A stretch of 64,000 nucleotides of DNA from Caldilineaceae bacterium (GCA_022827195.1 JAJDTL010000021.1:1-64000), one strand, 5' to 3'; numbered from the stretch's first letter, positions 37,449 through 47,404 are shown. Numbers and translations are program-made. The notes: generated by a model from the sequence alone, not told the origin.

Positions 37449-37478
37449 AGTATACCATTCCGGTTCAAGGCACGGCAA
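37449..37478 (-). promoter_or_regulatory. Promoter of the leuS operon
   Basis: On the minus strand TTGCCG (37478-37473) and TATACT (37454-37449) are separated by 18 bases, and TGG precedes the -10 box as an extended element. Transcription would begin near 37440, almost at the leader-peptide ATG. Confidence 0.6.
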
Positions 37479-37499
37479 ATGTAAGACTCAATCGCTCAA

Positions 37500-37997
37500 A
37501 GGGGGCAAAGTGATGGGCTTTTTTGGATCTCTTGTGGTCGGGTGGCGGCATCGCGATCGCTGAGCGCCAGTCCGCCTGTTATCGTATCGGAGCCGTGGTG
37601 GGCCTCGGTCTCCATTGTTTCTCCGACGACTTGCAGTACGGGGCCGCTAGTCGGGCCAAATGTTCTCGTCTGAAAGCAGGCGGCTTCGCCTGTCTAGGGG
37701 AGGTCTTGCAGCAGCTGGTCGACTGTGATGCGTGAATTGAATTGGGCCCTATGACGGATGGCGTTTGAATGAAGATCCAGGTGAGCGGTCTTTGTCGATT
37801 GGGGAAAACGGAAGACAATCGACACGAGTACCGGGCGAATGATAGGCGGCGATGGAGATTCTTGACTAAGGGGAGAAGCGGTAGAAGACTCAATTGGAGC
37901 AGGGGTAACCGGGAGATACTGACTGGCCGGGGTCACGACTAACCGAACAACAGGAGGGAGACTGGTGCCTGCCTTGCCATGGCAGGCGGGGCCCGGT
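37500..37997. other. Intergenic stretch without recognisable gene
   Basis: About 500 bases between the leuS promoter region and the 3' end of the GT-C gene. Short open frames occur on both strands, but none shows a family motif or ribosome-binding site. A perfect small hairpin, CAGGCG-GCTT-CGCCTG, lies at 37677-37692 with no T-run. Confidence 0.4.
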
Positions 37998-40166
37998 TCA
38001 GTTGGCTTCGGCCAGCCGCAGCTGTGCCAGGGTAGTCTCCGGTTCCCAGACGTCAATAACAACTGTCGGGACTTTCGTTTCCTGGTTGTAGACGACCATT
38101 CGCAGCTCGTAGTCACCGGGGGGGAGGTCGGCCGGGAATTTCAAGCGGAAAAGGGTATCGACTGGTTCGCCCGTCAGCCAGTAGGTTGTCGTAGAAAACA
38201 TGACCGGGTGCCGAAGGGGATCATCGGATTGAAAGGACATTTTCCCCTCAGCATTGTACAGACGCAGCGAGATAGCATAGTCGACATCCAGCTCTGGGTC
38301 GATAAGCCATCTCATGGTGCACCGAAGCGTGCGTTCATTGTCCAGAGCAAGCGGAGTACCAGACGGCAGTTGTCGATTGCCGTGACCGAGGGCAATACCC
38401 AGGAGTGCAATGCCCCCGTCATATTTGACCGTTAAGGGCTCCAGATTTGGAGCGAAGGCCCTCAGGTCGCGATTGGGAAAGTGTTGATTGGCCCAATGTG
38501 CATTGACAGTGTTGAAAGGCATCCACAAATCGGGGCCGAATTTCACGGCGAAGTCGGCGGAGTTCAGCGCTTCGTCTGCGCTGGAAACTACAGGAAACAT
38601 TTCAAAGTTGACACCTCTCTCCATGAGGTAGTCGGGCGACGGATGGCGGTCGTGAGCGACAAAGCGATGGTCGTTGCCTTTGGCAACCGGGGTGCGCGCC
38701 ACTGTCGCGTCGGTCAAGCCGTGGTTGTCGATAACTTTGAGGTCTGGGACGAAGTAGAATTTACCTATGCCAGAGTCGGCCATTAAGACATCGCCGGGGA
38801 TGAAACCGCGCTCCATTTCTTCGTACTTCTTCCAGTGATTGATGTGATAATCAGCGCGATCTCGGTGCAGACCGAAGCGTAGAGCGATTCCATTCAGGCT
38901 CACCAAGCGGCGCATATCGTTGGAGATTGCGACGAGCCCAGGCATTCCTGGAGCGGTTAGCAGCCAGCGCGTGTTCTCATTGCCGAGATGGATATGCACG
39001 AAGCGATGTTTGGTCCCCTCGACCAGTATGACCCCTTGGATAACATTTGCATAGAAAAGTATGGGCAGGAAGATCGCGATCGTGCAGCAAAGTCTAGCGG
39101 CCGCCCAGCCTGAGACTTGAGGGAGCCTTCGAAGGATGGCTGAAATCCTGTTGCCGAGGATGGCGATGGCTTCGGCTGCGGGGAGGGCGAGAAGGGGCCA
39201 GTAGAAGTCGAGAGGTCGGTACTCGAAGTGGTCGCCGCCTATGGGCAGGATGTAGACCATGTGGGCGCCGACACATAGGAGGACAAGGGCGTGAATTCCA
39301 TCGCGAAGGGTCTGCCAACGTACTCGCATGGCAAGATAGGCCAGCGGCAGAAGGATAAAGAGACCAGTTTCGAGCGCGGCGGCCCAGAGGTAGCGGAAGC
39401 CGGACTCGTACCAGGGGCGGACGTGTTTGGCGTAGTAGGTGTTTGGCAGCCATTCGCCGTAGTAGGCGTAGCGGAAGAGAAAGTGAGCGGCGACGAGCAG
39501 TGCGAAAGGGGCAACCAGGTAGAGCAACTCCCGGAGCAGCTTTGCGCTGATTCTTCTTTCTGTGATGAGGCGTTGTAGTGCGAACCAGACGAAGCAGCAG
39601 GCGGCGAGGAGGAGGCCTTCTGGCCGTGTGAGTTCGGCGGCGGCGAGGCAGAACGAAGCAGTGAGCAGTCCGCGGGCACTGCTGGCATAGAGGCTGAGAC
39701 AGACGACGGCGACGACGATGAAAAAGGTGAACTGGCGGGTTTCCAGTCCGCCGCCGGACGTCCAGACGGCGAATGTGGCGCTGGAGCAGAGAAGGCCGAG
39801 GGACATCCAGGCAACAAGGCTGCGGGAAATGAGATGGGGTAGTCGAGTGACCCACCACAGGACGGCGGCGATGGTGGCGGCAGTGAAAGCGACAGAAAGC
39901 CAGGGCGCGGCTTGCTCCGGGCGAACGCCGAAGATCCCCCAGATCGCCGCCAGCTCCAGTATCCACAGAAAGTTCGTGTACCCTTCGACGCGCTCGCCCA
40001 CATTGAAAACAAGCCCGTGCCCTTCAAGCAAATTGCGGGTGTAGCGGTAGCTGATGAAAGCGTCGTCAGTGAGGAACCAGGAGATGCGGGAAAGCCAGCC
40101 GAGCAGCGCGAACCACGGGAGACATGACATCGTTGCGACAACTATTCTCGTCTTTCGATCCGTCAT
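37998..40166 (-). CDS. GT-C-fold membrane glycosyltransferase (AftB-like)
   Basis: A 722-residue membrane protein. Its N-terminus holds the GT-C Asp pair D34-D35 in [12 protein letters not shown], followed by [23 protein letters not shown], a block shared with arabinofuranosyltransferase AftB and related uncharacterised enzymes. About 9-10 hydrophobic helices follow, then a ~300-residue extracytoplasmic domain. Such enzymes use polyprenyl-phosphate sugars as donors, so it could use the product of the DPM1-like enzyme at 18093-19040 (inference). AAGAGGAA precedes the ATG at 40166. Upstream lies an unassigned stretch and an IS3 fragment. Confidence 0.82.
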   Translation of the reverse strand: MTDRKTRIVVATMSCLPWFALLGWLSRISWFLTDDAFISYRYTRNLLEGHGLVFNVGERVEGYTNFLWILELAAIWGIFGVRPEQAAPWLSVAFTAATIAAVLWWVTRLPHLISRSLVAWMSLGLLCSSATFAVWTSGGGLETRQFTFFIVVAVVCLSLYASSARGLLTASFCLAAAELTRPEGLLLAACCFVWFALQRLITERRISAKLLRELLYLVAPFALLVAAHFLFRYAYYGEWLPNTYYAKHVRPWYESGFRYLWAAALETGLFILLPLAYLAMRVRWQTLRDGIHALVLLCVGAHMVYILPIGGDHFEYRPLDFYWPLLALPAAEAIAILGNRISAILRRLPQVSGWAAARLCCTIAIFLPILFYANVIQGVILVEGTKHRFVHIHLGNENTRWLLTAPGMPGLVAISNDMRRLVSLNGIALRFGLHRDRADYHINHWKKYEEMERGFIPGDVLMADSGIGKFYFVPDLKVIDNHGLTDATVARTPVAKGNDHRFVAHDRHPSPDYLMERGVNFEMFPVVSSADEALNSADFAVKFGPDLWMPFNTVNAHWANQHFPNRDLRAFAPNLEPLTVKYDGGIALLGIALGHGNRQLPSGTPLALDNERTLRCTMRWLIDPELDVDYAISLRLYNAEGKMSFQSDDPLRHPVMFSTTTYWLTGEPVDTLFRLKFPADLPPGDYELRMVVYNQETKVPTVVIDVWEPETTLAQLRLAEAN

Positions 40167-40432
40167 TTCATATGATTCCTCTTATGCCAAGAGGGACTGA
40201 GCGGTGAGCAGCATCCACAGTACCGAGCCTCGGCACACGCCCCTCATGTACCGAATCCCAAACAGCGCCACCGGCCCGGTTTCCATAGAGTGTTCATCTT
40301 GTCTGGCGGTGTTCGCCAAGACCTCACCCAGGCCGAGTGACTGCTCGGCCCTCTCAATTCTGACCCTGTGATTGCGGATTAATGTGGTGAGCCCCAATCG
40401 CTGGACCACGAAATGGGAAAAACAAAGTGCAT
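40167..40432. other. Intergenic sequence beside the IS3 relic
   Basis: Contains a 75-codon open frame on the minus strand (40182-40409) with no recognisable motif or convincing ribosome-binding site. It may be non-coding or degraded DNA associated with the insertion sequence. Terminal inverted repeats of the element could not be identified. Confidence 0.35.
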
Positions 40433-40618
40433 TCAGGCGAATACGGACGGTTCTGAACAGAGCACGAAGTGCTCTTCCGCCGGCGTGCGATAGTTGAGAC
40501 TTTGATGCGGTCTCTCATGATTGTAGAAGTCGAAGTGGGCGCTCAGCCCAGCCTGCAGTTGACGCACTGTGTCATACTGGTTGAGATAGATGTTTTCGTA
40601 CTTTACGCTGCGGCTTAG
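40433..40618 (-). pseudogene. C-terminal fragment of an IS3-family transposase (OrfB)
   Basis: Read on the minus strand, an uninterrupted frame encodes RSVKYENIYLNQYDTVRQLQ, then HFDFYNHERPHQSLNYRTP, ending in a TGA at 40433. This is the last ~60 residues of an IS3-type DDE integrase, including the conserved catalytic Glu region (KYENIY side) and the YNHERPHQSL block. Homology breaks at about 40618, just before the neighbouring dehydratase gene, and the rest of the element is missing. It is a degraded relic, shorter than any annotated ORF here. Confidence 0.85.
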
Positions 40619-40698
40619 GGGATCGGGAAGTGGCCGGGGCCAAGTGGCGGCGGCTGAAAATGCGAATGGGAGGCAGGCTGGCGCGGACGGCGAGCGAG

Positions 40699-41838
40699 CT
40701 ATTGGTCCACAACAGAGCCGTCGGCGTGGAGGCGGGTCTGGACTGCGCGTGGGACGTAGGGATGGCGCTCGGCGGCATCCTCGGCGAGCTCGATGCCGAT
40801 GCCTGGTGCGTCGGGAACGATGAGGAAGCCGTTTTCCTGTGCGAGGGGGCGCTTGACGATTTCACTCTTGGGGGGCACGTCTTCGCCAACGGGATATTCC
40901 TGCAGAGCGAAGTTGGGGATACAGGCGGCGAGCTGGATGCAGGCGGCGGTGCTGACCGGGCTGAGGGGATTATGGGGCACGACTTGGACGTGGAAGGCTT
41001 CTGCCAGAGCGGCGATCTTTTTTGCGTGGCTCAGGCCGCCGACCATGCAGACATCGGGGCGAACGAACTGGACCGCGCCGCGCTGCAGAAGGGCCTGGAA
41101 CTCCCAGATGCTGAAGAGTCGTTCGCCGGTTGCGATGGGAATGCCGATCTTGGAGGCGACCAGGGCCATTTCGTCGAAGTTGTCGGGCGTGACGGGATCC
41201 TCGTAGAAGAAAGGATGATAGGGTTCGATGCCGCGGCCGAGCACGATCGCTTCGCTGGGTGTGAGGCGGCGGTGGATTTCGATGCAGAGGTCCACGTCGC
41301 GTCCGACGGCCTGGCGGTAGGCCGCAACGGTCTCGACGGCATCCTCGATCATGTCGACGTGCGTCTTGAAGTATGGAATATCTCGGCTGTCGTCGAGGAA
41401 GGGCGTCAGGTGGCCGACGGCAGTGAAGCCGAGCTCTCTTGCTTCAGCACAGCCGGCAATTAACTCCTCCTTTGTCTCGCCGAAGACATGATAGTAGACG
41501 CGCGCCTTATCGCGCACCTTGCCGCCGAGGAGCTGGTAGGAAGGCACGCCGAAGTGTTTGCCGGCGATGTCCCAAAGGGCGATGTCGATGGCGCTGAGCG
41601 CGCCCATGACGGCTGAGCCGCGGAAGTGGCTCCAGCGGTAGAGGTATTGCCAGTGGTGCTCGATGCGGAGCGGGTCCTGGCCGACCAGGTAGCGCTTGAA
41701 AGTGTTGACCGCGGCCGCGGACGCCTCCAGAAATCCCCAGGAGCCCGACTCGCCGAGGCCGGTGATGCCGGCGTCCGTGTCGACCTCCACGAAGAGGTAT
41801 TGGTCGGCAAAAATTGTGCGTACGTTGGTAATCTTCAT
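40699..41838 (-). CDS. Enolase-superfamily sugar acid dehydratase (mannonate/galactonate-dehydratase-like)
   Basis: A 379-residue MR/MLE enolase-superfamily enzyme. It has the capping-domain start MKITNVRTIFADQYLFVEV, the signature GALSAIDIALWDIAGKHFG, and barrel motifs IEIHRRLTPSEA, FFYEDPVTPDN, IATGERLFS and VVPHNPLSPVS that resemble the ManD/RspA and galactonate dehydratase groups. It should dehydrate a sugar acid to a 2-keto-3-deoxy product with Mg2+; the exact substrate is not settled. ATG 41838 has GGAGG upstream. It is the last gene of the operon msrA-amidohydrolase-sulfatase-this, 12 bases after the sulfatase. Confidence 0.85.
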   Translation of the reverse strand: MKITNVRTIFADQYLFVEVDTDAGITGLGESGSWGFLEASAAAVNTFKRYLVGQDPLRIEHHWQYLYRWSHFRGSAVMGALSAIDIALWDIAGKHFGVPSYQLLGGKVRDKARVYYHVFGETKEELIAGCAEARELGFTAVGHLTPFLDDSRDIPYFKTHVDMIEDAVETVAAYRQAVGRDVDLCIEIHRRLTPSEAIVLGRGIEPYHPFFYEDPVTPDNFDEMALVASKIGIPIATGERLFSIWEFQALLQRGAVQFVRPDVCMVGGLSHAKKIAALAEAFHVQVVPHNPLSPVSTAACIQLAACIPNFALQEYPVGEDVPPKSEIVKRPLAQENGFLIVPDAPGIGIELAEDAAERHPYVPRAVQTRLHADGSVVDQ

Positions 41839-41850
41839 CGTCGCCTCCAA

Positions 41851-43281
41851 TTAGCGGCAGTTGCGATTCCAGTCTTTGGCGTTCAGGCCGCTGCGGATGC
41901 GCCACGCCAACAGCCTCTCAAGTAGTTCCTGCTTCTGTCCTGTGTGGATGGGATCGTCCCAGAGATTGTGGATTTCGTGCGGATCGCTGGCGAGGTCGAA
42001 AAGCTGGCCGAACGGTTCGTCGAGAAAGTGGACCAGTTTCCACTCCGCTGTGCGCACCATTGTCATGTAGTCGGTCGGCAGGAGACCATCGCGGCTGTGT
42101 TCGGCAAAGACGGCGTCTCTTCCCTGCCAGGTCCTTCCCTCCAGGGCTGGCAGCAACGAAGCGGCTTCGAATTCATCCGGGACGTTCAGTCCCGCCAGCT
42201 CGAGGATGGTAGGGCCGAAATCGAAGAGGGAACAGAGCTGGTCCAGCGAGCGGCCCGGAGTGAAACGGCCGGGCGCCCAGACGATCGCGGGCACGCGCGT
42301 GATGGTATCGTACATCGTCCACTTCTGGCTGTGGCCGTGATCACCGAGGCAGTCGCCGTGATCGGAGGTGAAGATGACGACGGCGTCCTCCAGGTATCCC
42401 TTTTCCTCCAAAGCCTGGAGCAGTTCGCCGATCTTTTCGTCGATCATGGAGACGTTGGCCAGGTAGTAGGCGCGCTGGCGCTGGCGCTGCTGCGGCGTGG
42501 GTTCCAACAGGTGGACTACGGAGTCGTGATCGACCTGTGAATTGTGTTGGCGCATCTCCTGGAAGGGCGGGGGCTGGCCTGCGATCTCCTCGGCGGTCAC
42601 CGGCTGAATTGGCAGGTCCTTTTGCAAATACCGTCCCGCGAAATCGGGCGTGGGGTCATACGGAGGATGGGGGCCGGGAAAACCTACCTGCAGAAAGAGG
42701 GGACCGTCCGGTTTTGGTTTGCAGCGCAGCCACCAGGCGGCGAAGTCGCCGACGAAATTATCGGAATGCAGGTCGGCGGGCAGCTCCCAGTCGAAGGCGC
42801 CGAGGGATTCGCCGTAGTCCTCGCGGCGGCGGTAGAGTTCGCGTTGCTGCTTGACATGGCCGCGGGCGCGCAGGGCCTTGTCCCACTCATCGAAATAGTA
42901 GCGTCCTTCCAGGTATCGGTCCTTGTTTTCGACGACGTAACGCTCGTGAAAGCCCAGGGGCGTCTCGAAGGGCGTCGTGTGCATCTTGCCGACGTTGACG
43001 CAGTGGTAGCCGCTTGCGCTCAGATTCTCAACCCATGAGCGCGTCCAGCGGTCGCCGTTCTTGAGGATTCCGGTCGTGTGGGGGTAGTAGCCGGTGAAAA
43101 GGCTGGCGCGCGCGGGCGCGCAGGACGGCGCGGTGATGTGACAGTTGGTGAAGCTTACGCCCTCACGCACGAGACGGTCCAGGTTGGGCGTTTCCATGAA
43201 GTCGAAGCCGAGCGCGGCGATCGTGTCGAATCGCTGCTGATCGGTGACGATCAGGACAATGTTGGGTCGATTACCGGCCAT
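41851..43281 (-). CDS. Sulfatase (formylglycine-dependent type I)
   Basis: A 476-residue alkaline-phosphatase-superfamily sulfatase. It starts NRPNIVLIVTDQQRFDTIA with metal-binding Asp and carries the C-x-P-x-R motif in APSCAPARASLFTGY, where the Cys would become formylglycine. A second metal motif, FTSDHGDCLGDHGH, is also present. There is no signal peptide, so it may act in the cytoplasm on small sulfated sugars. An activating enzyme (FGE or anSME) is not encoded here. The gene lies between amidohydrolase and enolase-superfamily genes in one operon, suggesting use of sulfated carbohydrates. Confidence 0.88.
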   Translation of the reverse strand: MAGNRPNIVLIVTDQQRFDTIAALGFDFMETPNLDRLVREGVSFTNCHITAPSCAPARASLFTGYYPHTTGILKNGDRWTRSWVENLSASGYHCVNVGKMHTTPFETPLGFHERYVVENKDRYLEGRYYFDEWDKALRARGHVKQQRELYRRREDYGESLGAFDWELPADLHSDNFVGDFAAWWLRCKPKPDGPLFLQVGFPGPHPPYDPTPDFAGRYLQKDLPIQPVTAEEIAGQPPPFQEMRQHNSQVDHDSVVHLLEPTPQQRQRQRAYYLANVSMIDEKIGELLQALEEKGYLEDAVVIFTSDHGDCLGDHGHSQKWTMYDTITRVPAIVWAPGRFTPGRSLDQLCSLFDFGPTILELAGLNVPDEFEAASLLPALEGRTWQGRDAVFAEHSRDGLLPTDYMTMVRTAEWKLVHFLDEPFGQLFDLASDPHEIHNLWDDPIHTGQKQELLERLLAWRIRSGLNAKDWNRNCR

Positions 43282-43309
43282 GGGGAAGGCCCCCTCGCGG
43301 AAGGGCGGG

Positions 43310-44605
43310 TCAGGCTGCGGCGCGGGCGATGGCCTTTTTGGCTTCGACACGGAAGCAGTCGTACTGGTTGTCGCTCATGAAGCGCTGCGCAAGGTCGATG
43401 GCCTGCGGCTCGGTGAGCAGGCCGTCGTCTATTTCTGCCTGCATCGCACGCGTGAACCAGGTGCGCGCCTGGCGGGCATAGGCAAGGGCGGGGCCGGGGT
43501 GGTTGGTGTCACCGCCGAAGAGGAAGAGCTTGTTGGCAGGGGCGGCGTGGATGAAGCGGCGAACGAACTCGACCGAGCTGTAGGGATTGATGCTCCAGGC
43601 CCAACAGAGATCGGCGAAGACGTTGGGGTAGTGCTTGGCGAGGGCGACCAACTCTTCGGTATAGGGATAGGCGATGTGCATAAGGACAAAGCGTGCATCG
43701 GGATATTTGGCCAGCAGGGGCGAGAGATGACCGCTGCGAATGTAGTCCACGGGCATGCGGCTGTGCCCGGCATAGTAGCCGGTATGGATCTTTTGCGGCA
43801 GGTCGTGTTCGATGCAGAGCTCGACACCTCTGGCCCAACACCAGTCGCCCAGGCAGAGCCTTGTGGCCTCGTCCATATTGCCGGCGTCGCGCAGGTAGAC
43901 GTCGAGGGCGCGGGCGGCTTCGGCGTCTGAGCGCTCCCGCCAGCGGAGCGTGCGGTTATAGGCGTGCTGCGTCTTGACGGCGATGGCTGCCGATGCCGAG
44001 GAGGCAAAGATCGTCTCCATGACGCGGCGGAGCGAGGGCAGGTCTGTGACCTCCAGGCCGGTGGCCTGACCGATCGCTTCGTGGTCGGGACGGCCGGAGC
44101 AGAAATCGACCCAGGAGATGTCGTAGAAGAAGAAGTCGGGTCCGGAGGGATCGACTTTGATGTCGATTGACTTGCCGTCTGTCTGGATGTGGTCGAGGTT
44201 GGCGGCGTCGCGCAGCAGACGCAGGCGTTCACCCGGTTGCAGAAGCGCGGCGTTGGCGGCTTGGGCGGCGGCAATCGAGTCGGGCGTCAGATCATCGAGG
44301 CCGTAGAGTTCGGCGGCCATGATACGCACGGCTTCACCGTAGCCGGTGTATTGGGCGGTTTCCCAGGCCGGCTGCACGGGTGCGAAACGGGCGGCGACGT
44401 CGGGGTCGTTGCGGTCGTAGAGGCGGTCGAGCGCATCCTGCGACGCGCCGGCGACGTACAGATCGGCGGAGACGTAGTTCTGGAAAAGTTGGACGAGGAT
44501 GTCGGGCCCGTCCGCCAGGTAGTCGTGCTCAAAGCGCATGTGCTCATGCGTATCTACGAGCGAAGTCTGGTCGATGAAGGCGGCGATGTCTGTTTGTGAA
44601 GACAT
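43310..44605 (-). CDS. Amidohydrolase-superfamily protein, uronate-isomerase-like
   Basis: A 431-residue TIM-barrel metal-dependent hydrolase. The N-terminal H-x-H motif is in VDTHEHMRFEHD, and later KIHTGYYAGHSRM, FVLMHIAYPY and LFLFGGDTNHPG carry further metal and catalytic residues. The overall style resembles the amidohydrolase-2/UxaC region of the superfamily, so hydrolysis or isomerisation of a sugar-acid-like substrate is possible but unproven. It lies 6 bases after msrA and 28 bases before the sulfatase, so it is in the same operon. Confidence 0.75.
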   Translation of the reverse strand: MSSQTDIAAFIDQTSLVDTHEHMRFEHDYLADGPDILVQLFQNYVSADLYVAGASQDALDRLYDRNDPDVAARFAPVQPAWETAQYTGYGEAVRIMAAELYGLDDLTPDSIAAAQAANAALLQPGERLRLLRDAANLDHIQTDGKSIDIKVDPSGPDFFFYDISWVDFCSGRPDHEAIGQATGLEVTDLPSLRRVMETIFASSASAAIAVKTQHAYNRTLRWRERSDAEAARALDVYLRDAGNMDEATRLCLGDWCWARGVELCIEHDLPQKIHTGYYAGHSRMPVDYIRSGHLSPLLAKYPDARFVLMHIAYPYTEELVALAKHYPNVFADLCWAWSINPYSSVEFVRRFIHAAPANKLFLFGGDTNHPGPALAYARQARTWFTRAMQAEIDDGLLTEPQAIDLAQRFMSDNQYDCFRVEAKKAIARAAA

Positions 44606-44611
44606 GGTAGG

Positions 44612-45163
44612 TCAACTCGCTTTCAGTTTTGCCTGCCACTGCTTGCGGAACTTGGCCACTTTGGGACGGATGACGAAGAGGCAGTAGGGCTGGAAACCGT
44701 TGTCGCGGTAGTAATTCTGGTGGTAGGGCTCGGCGCGGTAGTAGGTGTCGAGAGGATTGAGCTCGGTGACGATGGGAGCGTCCCATATTTGTGGGGCGTA
44801 GTCGCTGAGCATCTCCTCGGCGACCCTTTTCTGCTCGTCGTCGTGGTAAAGGATGATCGAGCGGTATTGTGGTCCGACATCGTTGCCCTGGCGGTCGGGC
44901 GTTGTCGGGTCGTGGGAGGTGAAGAAGACTTCGAGGATTTCGCGAAATGATACTTCTGAGGGGTCGAAAGTAATCTGAATTACCTCGGCGTGGCCGGTCG
45001 TTTTGGAGCAGACCTGTTCATAGGTCGGATTGACGACATGGCCGCCGGCGTATCCGGACTCGACGTGTTGAACGCCGCGCAACTCTTCGTAGAGGGGTTC
45101 AAGGCACCAGAAGCAGCCTCCGCCTAGGGTAGCAGTTGCGTTTGAAGCCTGATTGTTTGCCAT
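44612..45163 (-). CDS. msrA: Peptide-methionine (S)-S-oxide reductase MsrA
   Basis: MsrA reduces methionine S-sulfoxide in proteins. The 183-residue protein has the catalytic motif [17 protein letters not shown] with the active Cys and the conserved EPYHQNYY segment. The start at 45163 is preceded by a purine-rich AGGAAGAGAG. No thioredoxin gene is adjacent. It begins the operon leading to an amidohydrolase, a sulfatase and a sugar-acid dehydratase, which is an odd pairing for a repair enzyme. Confidence 0.96.
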   Translation of the reverse strand: MANNQASNATATLGGGCFWCLEPLYEELRGVQHVESGYAGGHVVNPTYEQVCSKTTGHAEVIQITFDPSEVSFREILEVFFTSHDPTTPDRQGNDVGPQYRSIILYHDDEQKRVAEEMLSDYAPQIWDAPIVTELNPLDTYYRAEPYHQNYYRDNGFQPYCLFVIRPKVAKFRKQWQAKLKAS

Positions 45164-45351
45164 TGCGCTCTCTTCCTGTCGAATGAGCCCGCTGGACTGC
45201 TGCGCGCGGTGGGTCTGCGTCCCTATGTGGTTGGGCGGCGGAGATGGTCTGCGACCTTATCTTACCGCACAAGGTGGAGGCGTCCAACTGAACCCCCGAT
45301 TGGTCAAGGCCGGCCTCGATCAGGGAGGGAGAGAACGACGCCGGCGGCAGT

Positions 45352-45379
45352 TTGGGAATTGACCGGAAATGACTATAGT
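45352..45379 (+). promoter_or_regulatory. Candidate promoter of the mannonate dehydratase gene
   Basis: TTGGGA (45352-45357) and TATAGT (45374-45379) are spaced by 16 bases in the region between divergent msrA and the dehydratase gene, 70 bases before its ATG. Confidence 0.35.
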
Positions 45380-45448
45380 TGACGGCTATGATCTACGAAC
45401 AGTGGCGCAGAAGGGGCCGCTGCGACAGAAGGACAAAGGAATCTTGCG

Positions 45449-46429
45449 ATGATTCGAATTGCAGAGATGTTACCGGCGCAACCTTCGCCGCTATGGCGGC
45501 TCGTCAAGCAGTGCGGTGTAAACAGTGCGGTGGGCATGATGGACATGTCGACGATCGATCACCCGGACCCGGATATGAAGCCTTGGGGGTTCATGAGCCT
45601 GGCGCGGCTGAAAAGCGCATACGAGAACGCCGGGTTCCGGCTCGAGGTGCTGGAAAGCCGCCCGCCGCTGGACAAGGCCAAATTGGGCTTGCCGGGCCGG
45701 GACGAGGAGATTGAGACGGCGTGCGAGCTGATTCGCAACCTGGGACGGCTGGGCGTGCCGGTCTGGTGCACTGAGTGGATGCCGGTGTTTAACTGGATGC
45801 GGACGACGACGACGATACCGGAGCGGGGCGGCGCGCTGGTGACGGGTTTTGACTACGACGTGGTGCGGAACGGGCCGTTAACGGAGTTTGGTGAGGTGAA
45901 CGAAGAGCAACTGTGGGAGAACCTGAAATACTTTCTGGAGATCGTGGTGCCGGTGGCGGAGGACGCGGGCGTCAAGCTGGCGATGCACCCGGACGACCCG
46001 CCGCTTTCGCCGATCCGGGGGCTGGGGCGGATCATGCGCAGCGTCGAGAATTTCCAGCGCCTAATCGACCTTGTGCCAAGCCCGGCGAACGGCATCTGCC
46101 TGTGCCAGGGCAACTTCACGCTGATGACCGACGAGCTGCCTGAGGTGATCCGCCATTTCGGCGCGCTGGAAAAGATCTTCTTCGTCCACTTCCGCGACGT
46201 GCGGGGCACGCCGGCGAAGTTCAATGAAACATTCCACGACAACGGAAAGACGGACATGCTGGCGTGCATGGAGGCGTACCGCGACATCGGTTTCGAGGGC
46301 GTGCTGCGGCCGGACCATGTGCCGACGATGGAGGGCGACAGCAACGAGGACGCCGGTTATTCGTCGATCGGGCGGCTGTATGCGATCGGCTACATTCGCG
46401 GGCTGCGACAGGCGGTGTATGCGCGGTAG
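45449..46429 (+). CDS. uxuA: Mannonate dehydratase, UxuA type
   Basis: A 326-residue TIM-barrel dehydratase that would turn D-mannonate into 2-keto-3-deoxy-gluconate. Characteristic segments are the active-site-adjacent [35 protein letters not shown] and the metal-site [20 protein letters not shown]. It is slightly shorter than E. coli UxuA (about 394), as is common in Gram-positive types. It starts 285 bases from msrA on the other strand, facing an operon that includes an unrelated ManD-like dehydratase. It ends 12 bases before the convergent esterase gene. Confidence 0.88.
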   Translation: MIRIAEMLPAQPSPLWRLVKQCGVNSAVGMMDMSTIDHPDPDMKPWGFMSLARLKSAYENAGFRLEVLESRPPLDKAKLGLPGRDEEIETACELIRNLGRLGVPVWCTEWMPVFNWMRTTTTIPERGGALVTGFDYDVVRNGPLTEFGEVNEEQLWENLKYFLEIVVPVAEDAGVKLAMHPDDPPLSPIRGLGRIMRSVENFQRLIDLVPSPANGICLCQGNFTLMTDELPEVIRHFGALEKIFFVHFRDVRGTPAKFNETFHDNGKTDMLACMEAYRDIGFEGVLRPDHVPTMEGDSNEDAGYSSIGRLYAIGYIRGLRQAVYAR

Positions 46430-46441
46430 GAGCGCGGCGAT

Positions 46442-47404
46442 CTACATTTCCAGCATCCACTGGAAGATCGTGTCGGCCAGATCGGGCGGCATCTCGTGGC
46501 CGTAGTCGGGATAAATGACCGTGCTTTTGGGCGAAGTTATCTTGTTATAGGCGGCGTACTGGGTCGAGGGCGGGCAGATCTGGTCCATGAGGCCGACCCC
46601 CATCATCACCTCAGCGCGGATGCGGGGGGCGAGGAACTGAACGTCGACGTAGCCGAGGCGGGTGAAGATGGCTTCTTCGCGTTCGTGGCGCGGGTCAAAG
46701 CTGCGGAACCAATCGCGCAGCTCGGCGTAGGCGTTGAGGTCTAAATCGAGGTCCCAGACTCGTTTGTAGTCGCAGAGGAAGGGGTAGACGGGCGCGGCGC
46801 GTTTGACGCGCGGCTCGAGGGCCGAGCAGACGAGGGTGAGGGCACCGCCCTGGCTGCCGCCGGTTGCGCCGACGCGGTCGGGGTCAACGTCGTCCATGTC
46901 GAGCACGATCTGGGCCATGCGGGCTGTATCGAGGAAGATTTGGCGGTAGAGCAGGTCTTCGGGCTTGCCGTCGAGCCCGCGTACGATGTGGCCGCGCAGC
47001 GTCCAGCCGGGGACGCCGCCGACATCTTCGGAGCGGCCGCCCTGGCCGCGGCAGTCGAGGGCGGCAACTGTGAAGCCGGCTGCGGCGTAGCCCAGTTTGC
47101 TCTGCCAGTCTCCGGAGCTGCCGCTGTAACCGTGAAACATGAGAATCGCGGGATGGGGGGCCGTGGCGGCGCGGGGCCGCAGAAGTTTCGCGTGGACGCG
47201 TGCGCCCCTGGTTCCGGTGAAGTACATGTGGAAACATTCGGCGTATGGGGCTTGAAAGTCGGCGGGCACGAGTTCCACGTCGGCGTCGACCGAGGCCAGC
47301 TCGGCAAGGGCGGTATCCCAATAGTCTTCAAAGTCATGCGGGCGCGGGTTGACACCCTGGTAGGAGGAGAGTTCTTCCTGGGGCAGGTCAAATAGCAGTG
47401 GCAT
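46442..47404 (-). CDS. Acetylxylan-esterase-like alpha/beta hydrolase (AXE1 family)
   Basis: A 320-residue alpha/beta hydrolase of the AXE1/cephalosporin-C deacetylase family. The nucleophile motif is GGSQGGAL, preceded by the oxyanion region [11 protein letters not shown] and followed by a His in YPDYGHEMP near the C-terminus. The opening [29 protein letters not shown] is typical. It probably deacetylates xylo- or other sugar oligomers. There is no signal peptide. It converges on the uxuA gene. Confidence 0.88.
   Translation of the reverse strand: MPLLFDLPQEELSSYQGVNPRPHDFEDYWDTALAELASVDADVELVPADFQAPYAECFHMYFTGTRGARVHAKLLRPRAATAPHPAILMFHGYSGSSGDWQSKLGYAAAGFTVAALDCRGQGGRSEDVGGVPGWTLRGHIVRGLDGKPEDLLYRQIFLDTARMAQIVLDMDDVDPDRVGATGGSQGGALTLVCSALEPRVKRAAPVYPFLCDYKRVWDLDLDLNAYAELRDWFRSFDPRHEREEAIFTRLGYVDVQFLAPRIRAEVMMGVGLMDQICPPSTQYAAYNKITSPKSTVIYPDYGHEMPPDLADTIFQWMLEM

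Noticed and set aside
37523..37735. 70-codon ORF in the leuS/GT-C gap
   Set aside because: No motif, no ribosome-binding site, overlaps other open frames.
40182..40409. 75-codon ORF beside the IS3 relic
   Set aside because: No recognisable domain and no convincing start context.
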